Source: JAIQFV01 sp041494885
Lineage (GTDB): Bacteria > Acidobacteriota > Terriglobia > JAIQFV01
Direction of reading: 5' to 3'
Length of the DNA stretch: 64,000 bases
Assembly (NCBI GenBank): GCA_041494885.1
Contig: JBGQBO010000024.1
Location: 15,741 to 79,740, forward strand
Part shown: piece after piece, positions 50,575-59,458 of the stretch
How positions within the stretch are numbered: position 1 is the stretch's first letter
Layout: every line of letters starts with the position of its first letter
The notes under the pieces: model-generated
Seen by the model: the letters and a program-made list of their open reading frames with translations, nothing else
Database searches by the model: none
Told to the model about the DNA's origin: nothing
Position numbers and translations under genes: made by a program

Positions 50575-51540
50575 TCAGTAAATCTCGAGATCGTGCCCCG
50601 CTACAACCTTGCCTTTGTAGCCTTGTCGGATCTCTCTCAGCAGTTGCTCTTCACTTCCTGCCTCCCGACACTCTTCTGTGCGCGCTTGATCGCAGCCTGC
50701 ATTCCCTCGATGGTAAAGGATCAGCAACCCCGGCTTCGCTTTGGTGGCAATCTCGGCAAGCTCCTTCGATGATGTGTGGAAGGCCAACCTGTATTGCTTC
50801 CATTCTGGAGAGACTTTGTCGAACGACGCTTGTGTATAAACTTCATGAATCAGCACGTCGCATCCGTGACAGTTATCCAAGATCGCGGAGTCTGGACTGG
50901 CATCGCCGGAGATCACAATGCTGCGATCCGGGGTCTCAAACCGATAGCCGTAAGCCTGAGGCCACTGTCCGTGATGTACGGCAAAGGCCTTTACAGTCAC
51001 GTTCTGGTCCCGGTAGACGATGCCGGGCTTAATCTCATGCACATTCACTTTGTATCCGGTGTTGTTGGAGTGCTCGAGGCCCTCAGTTCTGATCTTAATG
51101 TCGGCCTCGTACGCCTTCAGGATGTGCTCCACCATGTCCTGGGTTCCTGGGGGACCGTAAACCTCAAAGGGCTCCTTTCTCCCCATAACCCACGGCGTCA
51201 AGATAATGTCCGGGAAACCGAGCGTGTGATCAGAATGCAGATGCGTGACGAAACCGATTTTGAGGTTTACCGGATCCAACCCCTTCACGCCCTTCCGGCG
51301 AGCGGCCGCGGCCTGCCGCACCAGTCCCGTGCCAAAATCGACGAGATACGGAGTACCGTTCACCACGATGGCTGTGCAAGGTCCGGAGCGGTCCGGATCA
51401 GGCCGGGGAGTTCCCGTTCCGAGGAGAACAATTTGGGTTCTTGGGCTTGCTTCGCTTTGCGCCTGTGAGATGCCATTCCAGATGAAGAATACCAGAAGCG
51501 TTAGTCCCAGGGCGCGACTTTTTTCTCGTTTTAAGGTCAT
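50575..51540 (-). CDS. Secreted metallo-beta-lactamase-fold hydrolase (RNase Z/arylsulfatase-like)
   Basis: From ATG 51540 the 321-residue product has a signal peptide (ALGLTLLVFFIWNGISQAQ). The MBL fold starts with QIVLLGTGTPRPDPDRSG, a hallmark of the RNase Z-like branch, followed by the zinc motif THLHSDHTLGFPD, HHGQWPQAYGYRF, ISGDASPD and the final His in LILYHRGN. Export argues against a tRNA-processing role; periplasmic ester or phosphodiester hydrolysis is more likely. It is divergent from the PaoABC-type operon across a 606-base gap. Confidence 0.85.
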   Translation of the reverse strand: MTLKREKSRALGLTLLVFFIWNGISQAQSEASPRTQIVLLGTGTPRPDPDRSGPCTAIVVNGTPYLVDFGTGLVRQAAAARRKGVKGLDPVNLKIGFVTHLHSDHTLGFPDIILTPWVMGRKEPFEVYGPPGTQDMVEHILKAYEADIKIRTEGLEHSNNTGYKVNVHEIKPGIVYRDQNVTVKAFAVHHGQWPQAYGYRFETPDRSIVISGDASPDSAILDNCHGCDVLIHEVYTQASFDKVSPEWKQYRLAFHTSSKELAEIATKAKPGLLILYHRGNAGCDQARTEECREAGSEEQLLREIRQGYKGKVVAGHDLEIY

Positions 51541-52146
51541 TTTCGTCCCTCGGCTCCGAAGCCGTGGCCCCCACAAACAAAACACGGATGGCTGCGGTCA
51601 CTATTGCAATCTTTTCGTTGGAATGCGTGAGTCAACGGGGAGTCTAGGATGTTCGGACAAGTAAGTCAACACGAGGGCAAGCCGAGGTGACGTCAAGCGG
51701 GCTGAGTAAAGTACTTTTCATTTTTGGTTAATACAAATTGGTTTGTGATAAGCGACTTAACACAACCCGTTCGCCAGTCGAAGCCTTTGAGCTCACCTGG
51801 CGTCTCTCTTGAAGTCGTAAATCACATCCAAGAAAGACGACGGATACGACAAAAGAATCAGGGCACATCAAAGAAAAATCGCGATCTTCATCTATCATCG
51901 GTCCCCTCCTTGCATTTTTTTGCATTCTTTGCTCGGCGTTTGCGCTATTATAAATGTTTAGCCATTTTCCTTAAGCACGGACCCGTCGTGATGTGGAGTC
52001 CGGAGAGGAAATCCGGTTTCCCCCGAGGGCCCGGCGCTATCTCCCGACCTCGAAAGATCGCAAGTCTCATGACGAAAATACTTTCCAACTCAAATCAGCC
52101 TTCAAACCCTAACCCTGAAAGTGCTTTAACGACGAAGGAGCACTCC
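51541..52146. promoter_or_regulatory. Divergent region upstream of the molybdenum hydroxylase operon
   Basis: This gap should contain promoters for both sides. The best -10 candidate on the plus strand is TATAAA within TATTATAAATG at about 51949-51957, with no convincing -35. GCATTCTTTGCTCGGCGTTT near 51925 resembles a decayed family B repeat. A longer frame in phase with the Fe-S subunit runs through from 51724 but shows no coding character before the Tat signal. Confidence 0.35.
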
Positions 52147-52791
52147 ATGCCCGAAGAAAAAGTGACTCAATCCAAGTCCGGTGATTTTTCGATCACGCGG
52201 CGCGAATTTGTCACGACGGTCGGCACGGCAGCCGCGACCACGGCGGTGCTGTCGACAGTGGATCTTGGCGTCATCGATACTCCCTTGATGGGGGCCGAAA
52301 CGCCACAGGTCGACAAGTTCCACTCGATGATCATGCTGAAGGTTAACGGGGAAAACCATCGGGTGGTCGTGGACAACCGGGCCACGCTGGCGGACGTGCT
52401 GCGAAACGAGTTGGGCCTCACCGGCACCAAGATCGGCTGCTCGCGCGGCGAGTGCGGGGCTTGCACCGTCATCATGGATGGCCGGGCGCATTATTCCTGC
52501 TCGATACTGGCGGTCGACGCCCAGCATTCCGAGATCGAAACCATCGAGGGGATGGCGAAGGGTGACCAGTTGCATCCCCTCCAGGAGGCCTTCATCAAGC
52601 ATGATGCCATGCAGTGCGGTTTTTGCATTCCCGGTCAGTTGATGGCACTGAAGGCCGCCATCGGGCGCAATCCGAGCATGTCGCGGGAGGAAATTCGTTA
52701 CGCCGTCTCCGGCAATGTCTGCCGCTGCGGCTGCTACTCCAACATCCTCGACGCCGCCGAAGAAGCACAGCGGATGATGAAAAAGGTTTGA
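52147..52791 (+). CDS. Tat-exported [2Fe-2S] subunit of an aldehyde/xanthine-dehydrogenase-type enzyme
   Basis: The 214-residue protein starts at ATG 52147 (GAAGGAG upstream). It has a twin-arginine signal (SITRREFVTTVGTAAATTAVL, Arg18-Arg19). Plant-type cluster ligands are Cys98, Cys103, Cys106 and Cys118; the second cluster uses Cys157, Cys160, Cys192 and Cys194 in CGFC and CRCGC. The same arrangement is found in periplasmic PaoA of E. coli, an aldehyde oxidoreductase. The order here is small, large, medium, differing from paoABC. Substrates are probably aldehydes or N-heterocycles. Confidence 0.92.
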   Translation: MPEEKVTQSKSGDFSITRREFVTTVGTAAATTAVLSTVDLGVIDTPLMGAETPQVDKFHSMIMLKVNGENHRVVVDNRATLADVLRNELGLTGTKIGCSRGECGACTVIMDGRAHYSCSILAVDAQHSEIETIEGMAKGDQLHPLQEAFIKHDAMQCGFCIPGQLMALKAAIGRNPSMSREEIRYAVSGNVCRCGCYSNILDAAEEAQRMMKKV

Positions 52792-52918
52792 GGGCATCTC
52801 ACAAAGGCCCGGGATGGACTGAAAGAGCGAATCCATCCCGGCTACCAAAACTTTATAAAGAGATGATCTGAAAATTGAGATCGAAGATTTTGAACGAACC
52901 ATCAGAAAGGCCATCATC

Positions 52919-55300
52919 ATGATTGACGACGAAAAAGTTCAGCCACCGGTTCTGCCGGGGCAGGATCAGGAATACGAAGAAAGTGAAGTCAACATCGAAG
53001 GCCGGCGGGTCATGGTGCGGACACGCAAGGTTCCGCCCCTGCCCGACTGGTCCAAGACGGAGATCGTGGGCCAGCCGATCGCCCGCGTGGATGGGATCGA
53101 CAAGGTGACCGGCCGCGCCAAATATACCTCCGACATCCTGTTGCCGCATATGCTTTACGCTGTGGCCATCCGAAGCGAGTTTCCCCACGCCCGCGTGAAA
53201 AGCATCTCAACAGAGAAAGCACTCGCCCATCCCGGGGTCCATGACGTCCTGCTCCCGAAAGATGTGGAGCGATATGCCATGGGTAATCCTTTCGCGGGGA
53301 CACTTCCCTTGCTGACCCTGGAGCCGAAATATACCGGCGAGGAAATCGCCGTGGTGGCCGCCGAGACCGAGCTCCAGGCCGATGACGCCGCGCACCTGAT
53401 CCAGGTCGATTACGAACCCCTGCCCTTTGTGCTCGATCCGGAAGTCTCCATGAGCGATCAATCTCCGGTCAAATTTTTCCCCGAAGGCAATTTTACGGGA
53501 GGCGGATTTGGGCAGCGAAAAATCGGCCAGCCTTCGGTGCATACGCGTGGGGATCTCGAGGCTGGTTTCAAAGAAGCCGACCATATCTTCGAAGAGACGT
53601 TTCGCACCGAACCCCAACAACATGCCTGCATGGAAGTCCACGGCACCGTCGCCTCCTGGGATGGAGATCATTTGAGGGTATGGGAGTCGACGCAAGGTGT
53701 GTTTGGAGTGCAGGAGGAAATCTCGCGTGTTTTCAAGCTTCCCATGAACGATGTCCGGGTCATCGGCACGCACATGGGGGGCGGATTTGGCAGCAAAGGG
53801 GGCGCCGGCAAGCAGACCATGCTGGCCGTGCTCATGGCCCGACGCACCGGCCGTCCGGTCAAGATGGTGCTCTCCCGGCACGAGGATTTCATGGGAGTGT
53901 ACCGGCCCGCCTCCATCCAGCATTATAAAGTGGGGGTGAAGAACGACGGCCGCCTCACCGCCATCGAAATGAAATCCATCAATGCGGTGGGGGCTTATAC
54001 CAGCGGTTCCATGTGGGGCAATTCGAGTCCCATGACACAACAGATGTATGCTTGCGCGAACGTCCGGACTGAAGACAACGCCGTGTTCACCAACACCCCT
54101 CCTCCGGGGGCGATGCGTGGACCCAGCAACGTCCAGAATTCCTGGGGGCTGGAGCAGTTAATGGACCTGATCGCGTACAAACTCAACATGGATCCCGTTG
54201 AGCTGCGAATGCGGAACGACGTCAAGGTCGACCAGGTCACTCATCAGCCTTACCACAGCAAAGGCCTGGCGGAATGTTTCAAACTGGGCGCTGAAAAATT
54301 TCATTGGGATGAAAAACGCCGGCGCAAAAATGATTCCGCCGGAATTAAGAAGCATGGCGTCGGCATGGCATCCCAAATCTGGGGCGGAGGCGGGGGGCCT
54401 CCGGCGACCGCGATTGTTAAGATCAACCAGGACGGCTCGATTAACCTGCTGACGGGAGCCGCCGACATCGGGACCGGCACGCGCACCGTCATGTCTCAAA
54501 TCTGCGCTGAAGAGTTGGGCGTCCCGGTGGACCGGATTCATGTGACCAATGCCGATACGGAAACCACGCCTTACACGCTGCCGAGCTACGGCTCCATCAC
54601 TCTCGCTTCCAGTGGACCGGCGGTCCGCTCAGCCGCGAACGATGCCAAGCGGCAATTGTTCGATCTGGCGGCGGGCTCATTGGGGGTGAAACCGGATGAG
54701 TTGAGCTCCAAAGACGGATTTATTTTCGTCACGGCCCAACCCGACAAACGGATGAAATTTGACGTGGCGGCTGCGGCGATGCCCGAACGCACGCTGGTGG
54801 GACGAGGCTATCGGGGCCCCAATCCCAAGGGTCAATCGCTGAACGCTTTCGGGGCGCAGTTCTGCGAAGTGGAAGTGGACACGCAAAGCGGCGAAGTGAA
54901 GGTGCTGAAGTTTGTCGCGGCCCATGATTCGGGGCGCGTGATCAATCCAAACACTTTCGCAAGCCAGGTCAAAGGGGGTATTACCATGGGGACAGGATAC
55001 GCCCTCTCGGAGCGGCGTTTGATCGACAAGAACACCGGCGTTCCGGTCACCGCCTCACTGCTGGAGTACCGGCCTCCGACCTCGCTGGACGCTCCCGTCG
55101 ACATCGAGGTGTACAGCGTGGACGTTCCCTATACGGCGAACAATATTGGCGCCAAGGGCGTCGGGGAGCCCCCGCTGATCGCCACGGCTCCCGCCATCGC
55201 CAATGCCGTGTTCCATGCCACCGGGGTGCGCGTGAAGTCAAATCCCATCACGCCGGAAAAAATCATTGATGGGTTGAAGAGTCTGGGAAGTAGGACATAG
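52919..55300 (+). CDS. Molybdopterin-binding large subunit, xanthine-dehydrogenase family
   Basis: The 793-residue catalytic subunit binds molybdopterin cytosine or guanine dinucleotide. Domain 1 (about 50-170) contains GQPIARVDGIDKVTGRAKYTSDI; domain 2 has THMGGGFGSKGG, ETTPYTLPSYGSIT and NNIGAKGVGEPPLIA, whose Glu near residue 745 is the general base. An N-terminal 45-residue extension precedes the core. No signal peptide is present, as expected if it is exported with the Tat-bearing subunit. The gap to the Fe-S gene is 127 bases. The substrate loop is not diagnostic. Confidence 0.92.
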   Translation: MIDDEKVQPPVLPGQDQEYEESEVNIEGRRVMVRTRKVPPLPDWSKTEIVGQPIARVDGIDKVTGRAKYTSDILLPHMLYAVAIRSEFPHARVKSISTEKALAHPGVHDVLLPKDVERYAMGNPFAGTLPLLTLEPKYTGEEIAVVAAETELQADDAAHLIQVDYEPLPFVLDPEVSMSDQSPVKFFPEGNFTGGGFGQRKIGQPSVHTRGDLEAGFKEADHIFEETFRTEPQQHACMEVHGTVASWDGDHLRVWESTQGVFGVQEEISRVFKLPMNDVRVIGTHMGGGFGSKGGAGKQTMLAVLMARRTGRPVKMVLSRHEDFMGVYRPASIQHYKVGVKNDGRLTAIEMKSINAVGAYTSGSMWGNSSPMTQQMYACANVRTEDNAVFTNTPPPGAMRGPSNVQNSWGLEQLMDLIAYKLNMDPVELRMRNDVKVDQVTHQPYHSKGLAECFKLGAEKFHWDEKRRRKNDSAGIKKHGVGMASQIWGGGGGPPATAIVKINQDGSINLLTGAADIGTGTRTVMSQICAEELGVPVDRIHVTNADTETTPYTLPSYGSITLASSGPAVRSAANDAKRQLFDLAAGSLGVKPDELSSKDGFIFVTAQPDKRMKFDVAAAAMPERTLVGRGYRGPNPKGQSLNAFGAQFCEVEVDTQSGEVKVLKFVAAHDSGRVINPNTFASQVKGGITMGTGYALSERRLIDKNTGVPVTASLLEYRPPTSLDAPVDIEVYSVDVPYTANNIGAKGVGEPPLIATAPAIANAVFHATGVRVKSNPITPEKIIDGLKSLGSRT

Positions 55301-55458
55301 GTATCGCGCTGAATTTCACGGCGAACCGCTGTTAGATCCGCCGTGTGTGTTTGAAATGCATCCGGAAATGTATGATACCTGGAACAAACAGCCCCCGGCG
55401 AGAAAGACGCTCGCCGGGGCTACCAAAGCGAATCATCTGAATTATCACGGAGTCCATC

Positions 55459-56433
55459 ATGAGAGCTTTTGAATATTTCGCGCCGCAACAACTCGCGGAT
55501 GTTATCCGCACCTTGAGCACGGCCGGAGGGAATGCCCAGGTTTGCGCCGGCGGGACCGACATCCTCGGACGACTGAAGGATGGCGTGGATTCAACGGACA
55601 AGCTGGTGTGCCTGAAGACACTGCCCGAAATGCGTTATGTCCGCGAATCGAACGACGGGGTCCGGATCGGAGCTCTCGCCTCGCTCTCTACAATCGAAGA
55701 GCACCCCATCATCCGGAAGTCGTTTCCGTTGCTCGTCGAGGCCCTCTTTGTCACTGCCGCGCCGCAGATCCGGAACCAGGCCACGCTGGGCGGTTCGATC
55801 TGCCAGCGGCCTCGATGCTGGTACCTGCGCGGACCCTTCGATTGCCTGAGAAAGGGAGGGGCGAAGTGTTTTGCGGTGGACGGAGAGAATAAGTATCACG
55901 CCATCCTGGGCGGACATCTGTGTTACATCGTACACCCTTCCGATACCGCGACGGCGCTGCTGGCTTTGAACGCTTCGGCGAAGATCCAGGGCTCCAAGGG
56001 GGAGAAGACGGTGCCCCTGGACAAGTTCTTCGTCGGTCCCGAAGTCAACATCCTGAAGGAGAACATCCTGGAAGATGACGAGATCCTCACCGAGGTCTTT
56101 ATCCCGATGCCACCGGCGGGCTCCCGTGGCGCATTCAGCAAATCCCGCGAGCGGCAGTCGTATGACTTCGCCCTGGCTTCGGCGGCGGTTCAGTGCACGA
56201 TGAAGAATGGCGTGTGTGCTGATGTGCGCGTCGTGCTGGGCGGAGTCGCTCCCATCCCCTGGCGCTCTCTCGAAGCCGAAGGGGAATTGCGAGGCAAGAA
56301 GCTCGATCAAAAAACAATCGAGCGCGCGGCCGCTGCGGCTGTGCGGAAGGCCAAGCCCATGGCCCAAAACGCTTACAAGGTCGATCTCACGAGGCAGCTC
56401 CTCTCGAAATCGCTTTCTCAAATCCTGGCCTAG
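55459..56433 (+). CDS. FAD-binding medium subunit with extra [4Fe-4S] site (PaoB-like)
   Basis: The 324-residue subunit has the FAD-binding start FEYFAPQQLADVI and CAGGTDILGRLK, the middle GGSICQRPRCWYLRGPFDC and AVDGENKYHAILGG, and a C-terminal CO-dehydrogenase-like domain. Four Cys (115, 120, 129 and 137) in a loop match the additional [4Fe-4S] cluster loop of PaoB and 4-hydroxybenzoyl-CoA reductase beta. It carries electrons from the Mo site to an external acceptor. It is followed directly by a terminator hairpin, closing the operon. Confidence 0.9.
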   Translation: MRAFEYFAPQQLADVIRTLSTAGGNAQVCAGGTDILGRLKDGVDSTDKLVCLKTLPEMRYVRESNDGVRIGALASLSTIEEHPIIRKSFPLLVEALFVTAAPQIRNQATLGGSICQRPRCWYLRGPFDCLRKGGAKCFAVDGENKYHAILGGHLCYIVHPSDTATALLALNASAKIQGSKGEKTVPLDKFFVGPEVNILKENILEDDEILTEVFIPMPPAGSRGAFSKSRERQSYDFALASAAVQCTMKNGVCADVRVVLGGVAPIPWRSLEAEGELRGKKLDQKTIERAAAAAVRKAKPMAQNAYKVDLTRQLLSKSLSQILA

Positions 56434-56441
56434 AACCTGTG

Positions 56442-56467
56442 GAAAGCGGAACTTCAGTTCCGCTTTC
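56442..56467 (+). terminator. Terminator after the molybdenum hydroxylase operon
   Basis: GAAAGCGGAAC (56442-56452) and GTTCCGCTTTC (56457-56467) form a perfect 11-bp stem with a TTCA loop nine bases after the stop codon. The T tract is weak, but position and stability support termination. Confidence 0.75.
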
Positions 56468-56869
56468 TCAGGATTCTCTCTCTATTCACAGCTCCGTTAT
56501 ACCTTCTGCCTTCCGTAGAGCGGTGCTCGAAGCGCCGCACTCCCAAAGGCTCGAAATGTTCTTCCCCTCGTTGCCTATGATCTCCGAACGTGGCATTATC
56601 TTTTAGCTCAGACCTTTCCGGGGTGTTGCTCAAACGACTTCTTGAAGAACCGGCGTGCTGCAAGCCGGTTCAGTTGACAGTCCGCAGGGGCGGCGCGATA
56701 CTCGGCATCGGGTTGTACACGGCCTTCGGCAAATGAGTTTCTGCGGTGAAGGCCTCTTCCAAGCGAAATCTCTAATCTCATCGGAACAACTTGATCGTGT
56801 ACGTGGGGGATGTCACGGAACTCATGCACTTCGAAACGTTGTTGCTACCCGACAGGACAAGGAGGCCTC
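56468..56869. other. Gap between the molybdenum hydroxylase operon and aqpZ
   Basis: GAACCGGC (56647-56654) and GCCGGTTC (56664-56671) form a perfect 8-bp stem without a T tract. Short frames on both strands have no ribosome site or family resemblance. The aqpZ promoter must lie here but is not obvious. Confidence 0.35.
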
Positions 56870-57574
56870 ATGAAGAAATATCTGGCAGAGTTCATCGGAA
56901 CGTTCACGCTTGTTTTTTTTGGATGTGGGACCGCGGTGATAGCGGGTAAAAATGTTGGTTTTCTGGGGATCGCGTTTGCATTCGGCTTCGCCCTGATCGC
57001 CATGGCCTATGGAATCGGGCCCATCTCCGGGTGCCACATCAACCCGGCCGTCAGCCTGGGTGTATTTACCGCCGGCCGCATGGACGGCAAAGACCTGATC
57101 GGATACATCGCCGGCCAGATTCTCGGCGCTCTCGCGGCGGCGGGAGTGCTGGCGACGATCGCGAGTGGTCTTCTCACCGGATACAGCATCACCGGGAGCG
57201 GCCTGGGGCAGAACGGCTGGGGCGAAGGGTATCTGGGAGGGTACGGGTTGACCGCGGCGATTGTTTTTGAGTTTGTCGCCACCCTGCTCTTTCTCATTGT
57301 GATTCTGGGTTCAACCCAGACGGGGGCGCCTTCCCAAATGGCAGGTCTTGCCATCGGCATCACGCTGGTGGTGATCCATATCCTCGGAATCAACATTACC
57401 GGTGTATCCGTGAATCCCGCCCGGAGCCTGGGGCCCGCCGTGTGGGTAGGTGGACGGGCACTTTCGCAGGTGTGGATGTTCCTAGTGGTTCCCAGCCTGG
57501 CAGGCATCCTCGGAGGAGTGCTCTACCGGTCTGGAGTCCTGGCAGCTTTTCCCGCAGGCAATGAATCAAAATGA
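56870..57574 (+). CDS. aqpZ: Aquaporin Z-like MIP channel
   Basis: The 234-residue channel starts at ATG 56870 directly after AAGGAGG-like sequence. The two pore motifs are GCHINPAVSLG and GVSVNPARSLGPAV. The six helices and the His at the selectivity filter region of aquaporins rather than glycerol facilitators (short loop, no extra Asp after NPA) support water transport. An extended loop SGSGLGQNGWGEGYLGGYG (about 108-126) is Gly-rich. It is followed by a GlsB-like stress protein, which fits osmotic or envelope stress. Confidence 0.9.
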   Translation: MKKYLAEFIGTFTLVFFGCGTAVIAGKNVGFLGIAFAFGFALIAMAYGIGPISGCHINPAVSLGVFTAGRMDGKDLIGYIAGQILGALAAAGVLATIASGLLTGYSITGSGLGQNGWGEGYLGGYGLTAAIVFEFVATLLFLIVILGSTQTGAPSQMAGLAIGITLVVIHILGINITGVSVNPARSLGPAVWVGGRALSQVWMFLVVPSLAGILGGVLYRSGVLAAFPAGNESK

Positions 57575-57648
57575 CTCGTTTGAATTCGCAGCAGCAGTAA
57601 ATGGAAACGGTCGACGAATAGAATTGTCACCCTAAGGAGGAATTCACT

Positions 57649-57897
57649 ATGCATATCTTATGGTGGATTATCGTGGGCTTAATCGCCGGATGGGCAACAG
57701 GCAAGATCATGAAGGGTTCTGGATACGGGGCTCTGATGGACATCGTCATCGGCATCGTAGGAGCCATCATCGGGGGCTTCCTCATGCGCTCCCTGGGATT
57801 CGCCGGTCAGGGTGGGTTGATTTATACCATCCTGATCGCCATCCTCGGCGCCGTGATCCTGACGGCGGTCATTCGGGCCCTTAAGAAAAACTCTTGA
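57649..57897 (+). CDS. GlsB/YeaQ/YmgE family membrane protein
   Basis: The 82-residue protein has three short Gly-rich helices (WWIIVGLIAGWATGKIM, YGALMDIVIGIVGAIIGGFLM, GGLIYTILIAILGAVILTAVIRAL), the typical transglycosylase-associated protein family, which is linked to acid and general stress but has no demonstrated enzyme activity. AAGGAGG lies nine bases before the ATG. It stands 74 bases after aqpZ. Confidence 0.88.
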   Translation: MHILWWIIVGLIAGWATGKIMKGSGYGALMDIVIGIVGAIIGGFLMRSLGFAGQGGLIYTILIAILGAVILTAVIRALKKNS

Positions 57898-58052
57898 GAT
57901 AGTTCAGACTTTGACAAGGAGGAGACAAGAAAATTCAATGAGATTTGTCCCCGTTGCTGGGAGGATTGGCCTTTGATTCTTCCCTTCCGGTGAGCCGATG
58001 GGTTGTTTCACTCCCGCATGAGCGTGATTTCCGAAGGGACAGCCCGTTCCCT

Positions 58053-59237
58053 TTATTTCTTCAACGTCAACACCTTGAATCGTGTCCCCATCATTTCCGG
58101 CAGGGTGAGATTCAGAATCTGCCGCCGTGCATTGCGGGCTTCTTCGGATGACAGATGAAGGGCCCGCTCACGATCTTCGACGACTTTCAGTATCTCATTT
58201 TCGAGCAAGAATTCGGCTTGCGTGGCGAACTCCGGATCTTCAAAGCCATGCTCGAGGGCCGCCTTAAGGAGCAAGGAAAAATTCACATCAGCCGTGAGGT
58301 CCTGCTCGCCGACGTGCTCGTAATATCGATCGCTGAGCTGGTGTTGAAAAAAGGCCCGCACCGTTCCCTGTGACGGATGGTTTCTATATAACTTCCCGGC
58401 CTTATCTCCATAATCGATAATGATCACTCGTCCTCGTTCCATCCTTTCCGACAGAGAACCAATCCAGTCCACAGCGTCGACGGAAACTTCCGCCTGTTGA
58501 GCCACCGGCCAAGGGCTATCCCAACTTTCTTCATATTCTACTTCCACCTCGTGAATCAAGGCGTCGACGCGCGCAGAAGAGATCATTCCTAACTTCTCAA
58601 CGAAGCCTCCTTCGTTCAAATCGACGAAAATCTCTTTGAAGCCGTCTTCAGTTAGGACCACGCGGTGGAAGGGCAATGCGTCGATGAACTCGTTGGCCAA
58701 GACCACGCCTGAGAACGGTTCCAGTTCATCGGCAGCACACCAGCGGACGCGCTTTTGAAGATCAGCGTACTGATTGAAGAGCCGGGTCTGAGCGCGACGC
58801 AGTGCCGGGCTTTGCTCCACGATGACATATTGGACTCGCTCAAAGAGCGATGGGTTCTGATGCTGGAGATATTCGAGAACATCTTTCGCCAGGAACCCCT
58901 CGCCCGCGCCGAATTCGATGATTGGAACGGAGCGCCGGGAACGCTTCGACCTGCTTTCCCCCTCAGCGGCAAAATCTTCTTCCGCTGCGAGAACCTTTTC
59001 AATCGCCCGGCCGATGGTCCAACCGAAGATCGGGCCAACGTGGGAGCTGGTATAAAAGTCACCCGACTTGCCGAGCCGGGAGGGAGAACGATTGTAATAG
59101 CCCAATTCGGGGTGATACAGCGCCAGCTCCATGAACTCCCTAAAGGTGACAGGGCCGGCTTCCTGGATTTGCTCAGTAATCAGGCGGGAAAGAGGCGTGT
59201 CGAGGGATTTTTCAGGAGGGGAGGAGTTTGGGGACAT
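58053..59237 (-). CDS. MidA/NDUFAF7-family SAM-dependent methyltransferase
   Basis: The 394-residue protein matches the DUF185/MidA family: GPVTFREFMELALYHPELGYYNR at the start, SGDFYTSSHVGPIFGWTIGRAIE, the SAM motif IIEFGAGEGFLAKDVL, and VLANEFIDALPFHRVVL. In mitochondria the orthologue NDUFAF7 methylates an Arg of the NuoD homologue during complex I assembly. The nuo cluster lies about 8 kb away, but bacterial members are not proven to share that function. A region of about 20 basic and acidic residues (EEDFAAEGESRSKRSRRS) interrupts the fold before the SAM motif. No clear ribosome site is present; a repeat cassette abuts the start. Confidence 0.88.
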   Translation of the reverse strand: MSPNSSPPEKSLDTPLSRLITEQIQEAGPVTFREFMELALYHPELGYYNRSPSRLGKSGDFYTSSHVGPIFGWTIGRAIEKVLAAEEDFAAEGESRSKRSRRSVPIIEFGAGEGFLAKDVLEYLQHQNPSLFERVQYVIVEQSPALRRAQTRLFNQYADLQKRVRWCAADELEPFSGVVLANEFIDALPFHRVVLTEDGFKEIFVDLNEGGFVEKLGMISSARVDALIHEVEVEYEESWDSPWPVAQQAEVSVDAVDWIGSLSERMERGRVIIIDYGDKAGKLYRNHPSQGTVRAFFQHQLSDRYYEHVGEQDLTADVNFSLLLKAALEHGFEDPEFATQAEFLLENEILKVVEDRERALHLSSEEARNARRQILNLTLPEMMGTRFKVLTLKK

Positions 59238-59242
59238 GGGAA

Positions 59243-59458
59243 AGGTGTCGGGTGTCAGGTGCCGGGTGTCAGGGACAGAGAACAGAGGTCAAAATTCGGA
59301 GATCAGAAGTCCGAAAAAAAACAAGCAAAGGTCTGAAATTGAAATGAGGATGAGCCACAAGGAAAAAAGCCGAATAGAAATTATAATCTTATCCGACTTC
59401 TGATCTCCGACCTCTGACCTCGCTTCCCTGACACCCGGCCCCTGATACCTGACACCTA
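59243..59458. repeat. Palindromic repeat cassette, family A, copy 5
   Basis: The left end GGTGTCGGGTGTCAGGTGCC (59243-59262) is complemented on the right by CCTGACACCCGGCCCCTG (59427-59444) and CCTGACACC. Inner words GGAGATCAGAAGTCCG and the complementary TCCGACTTCTGATCTCCGAC pair as well. As in copy 3, the right end reads ACCTA and provides the TAG stop codon of the next minus gene. Confidence 0.88.

Noticed and set aside
57918..57976. A 12-codon frame after a strong AAGGAGGAG.
   Set aside because: The spacing to the ATG is too long and the peptide has no recognisable role; it may be a chance ribosome-site-like sequence.
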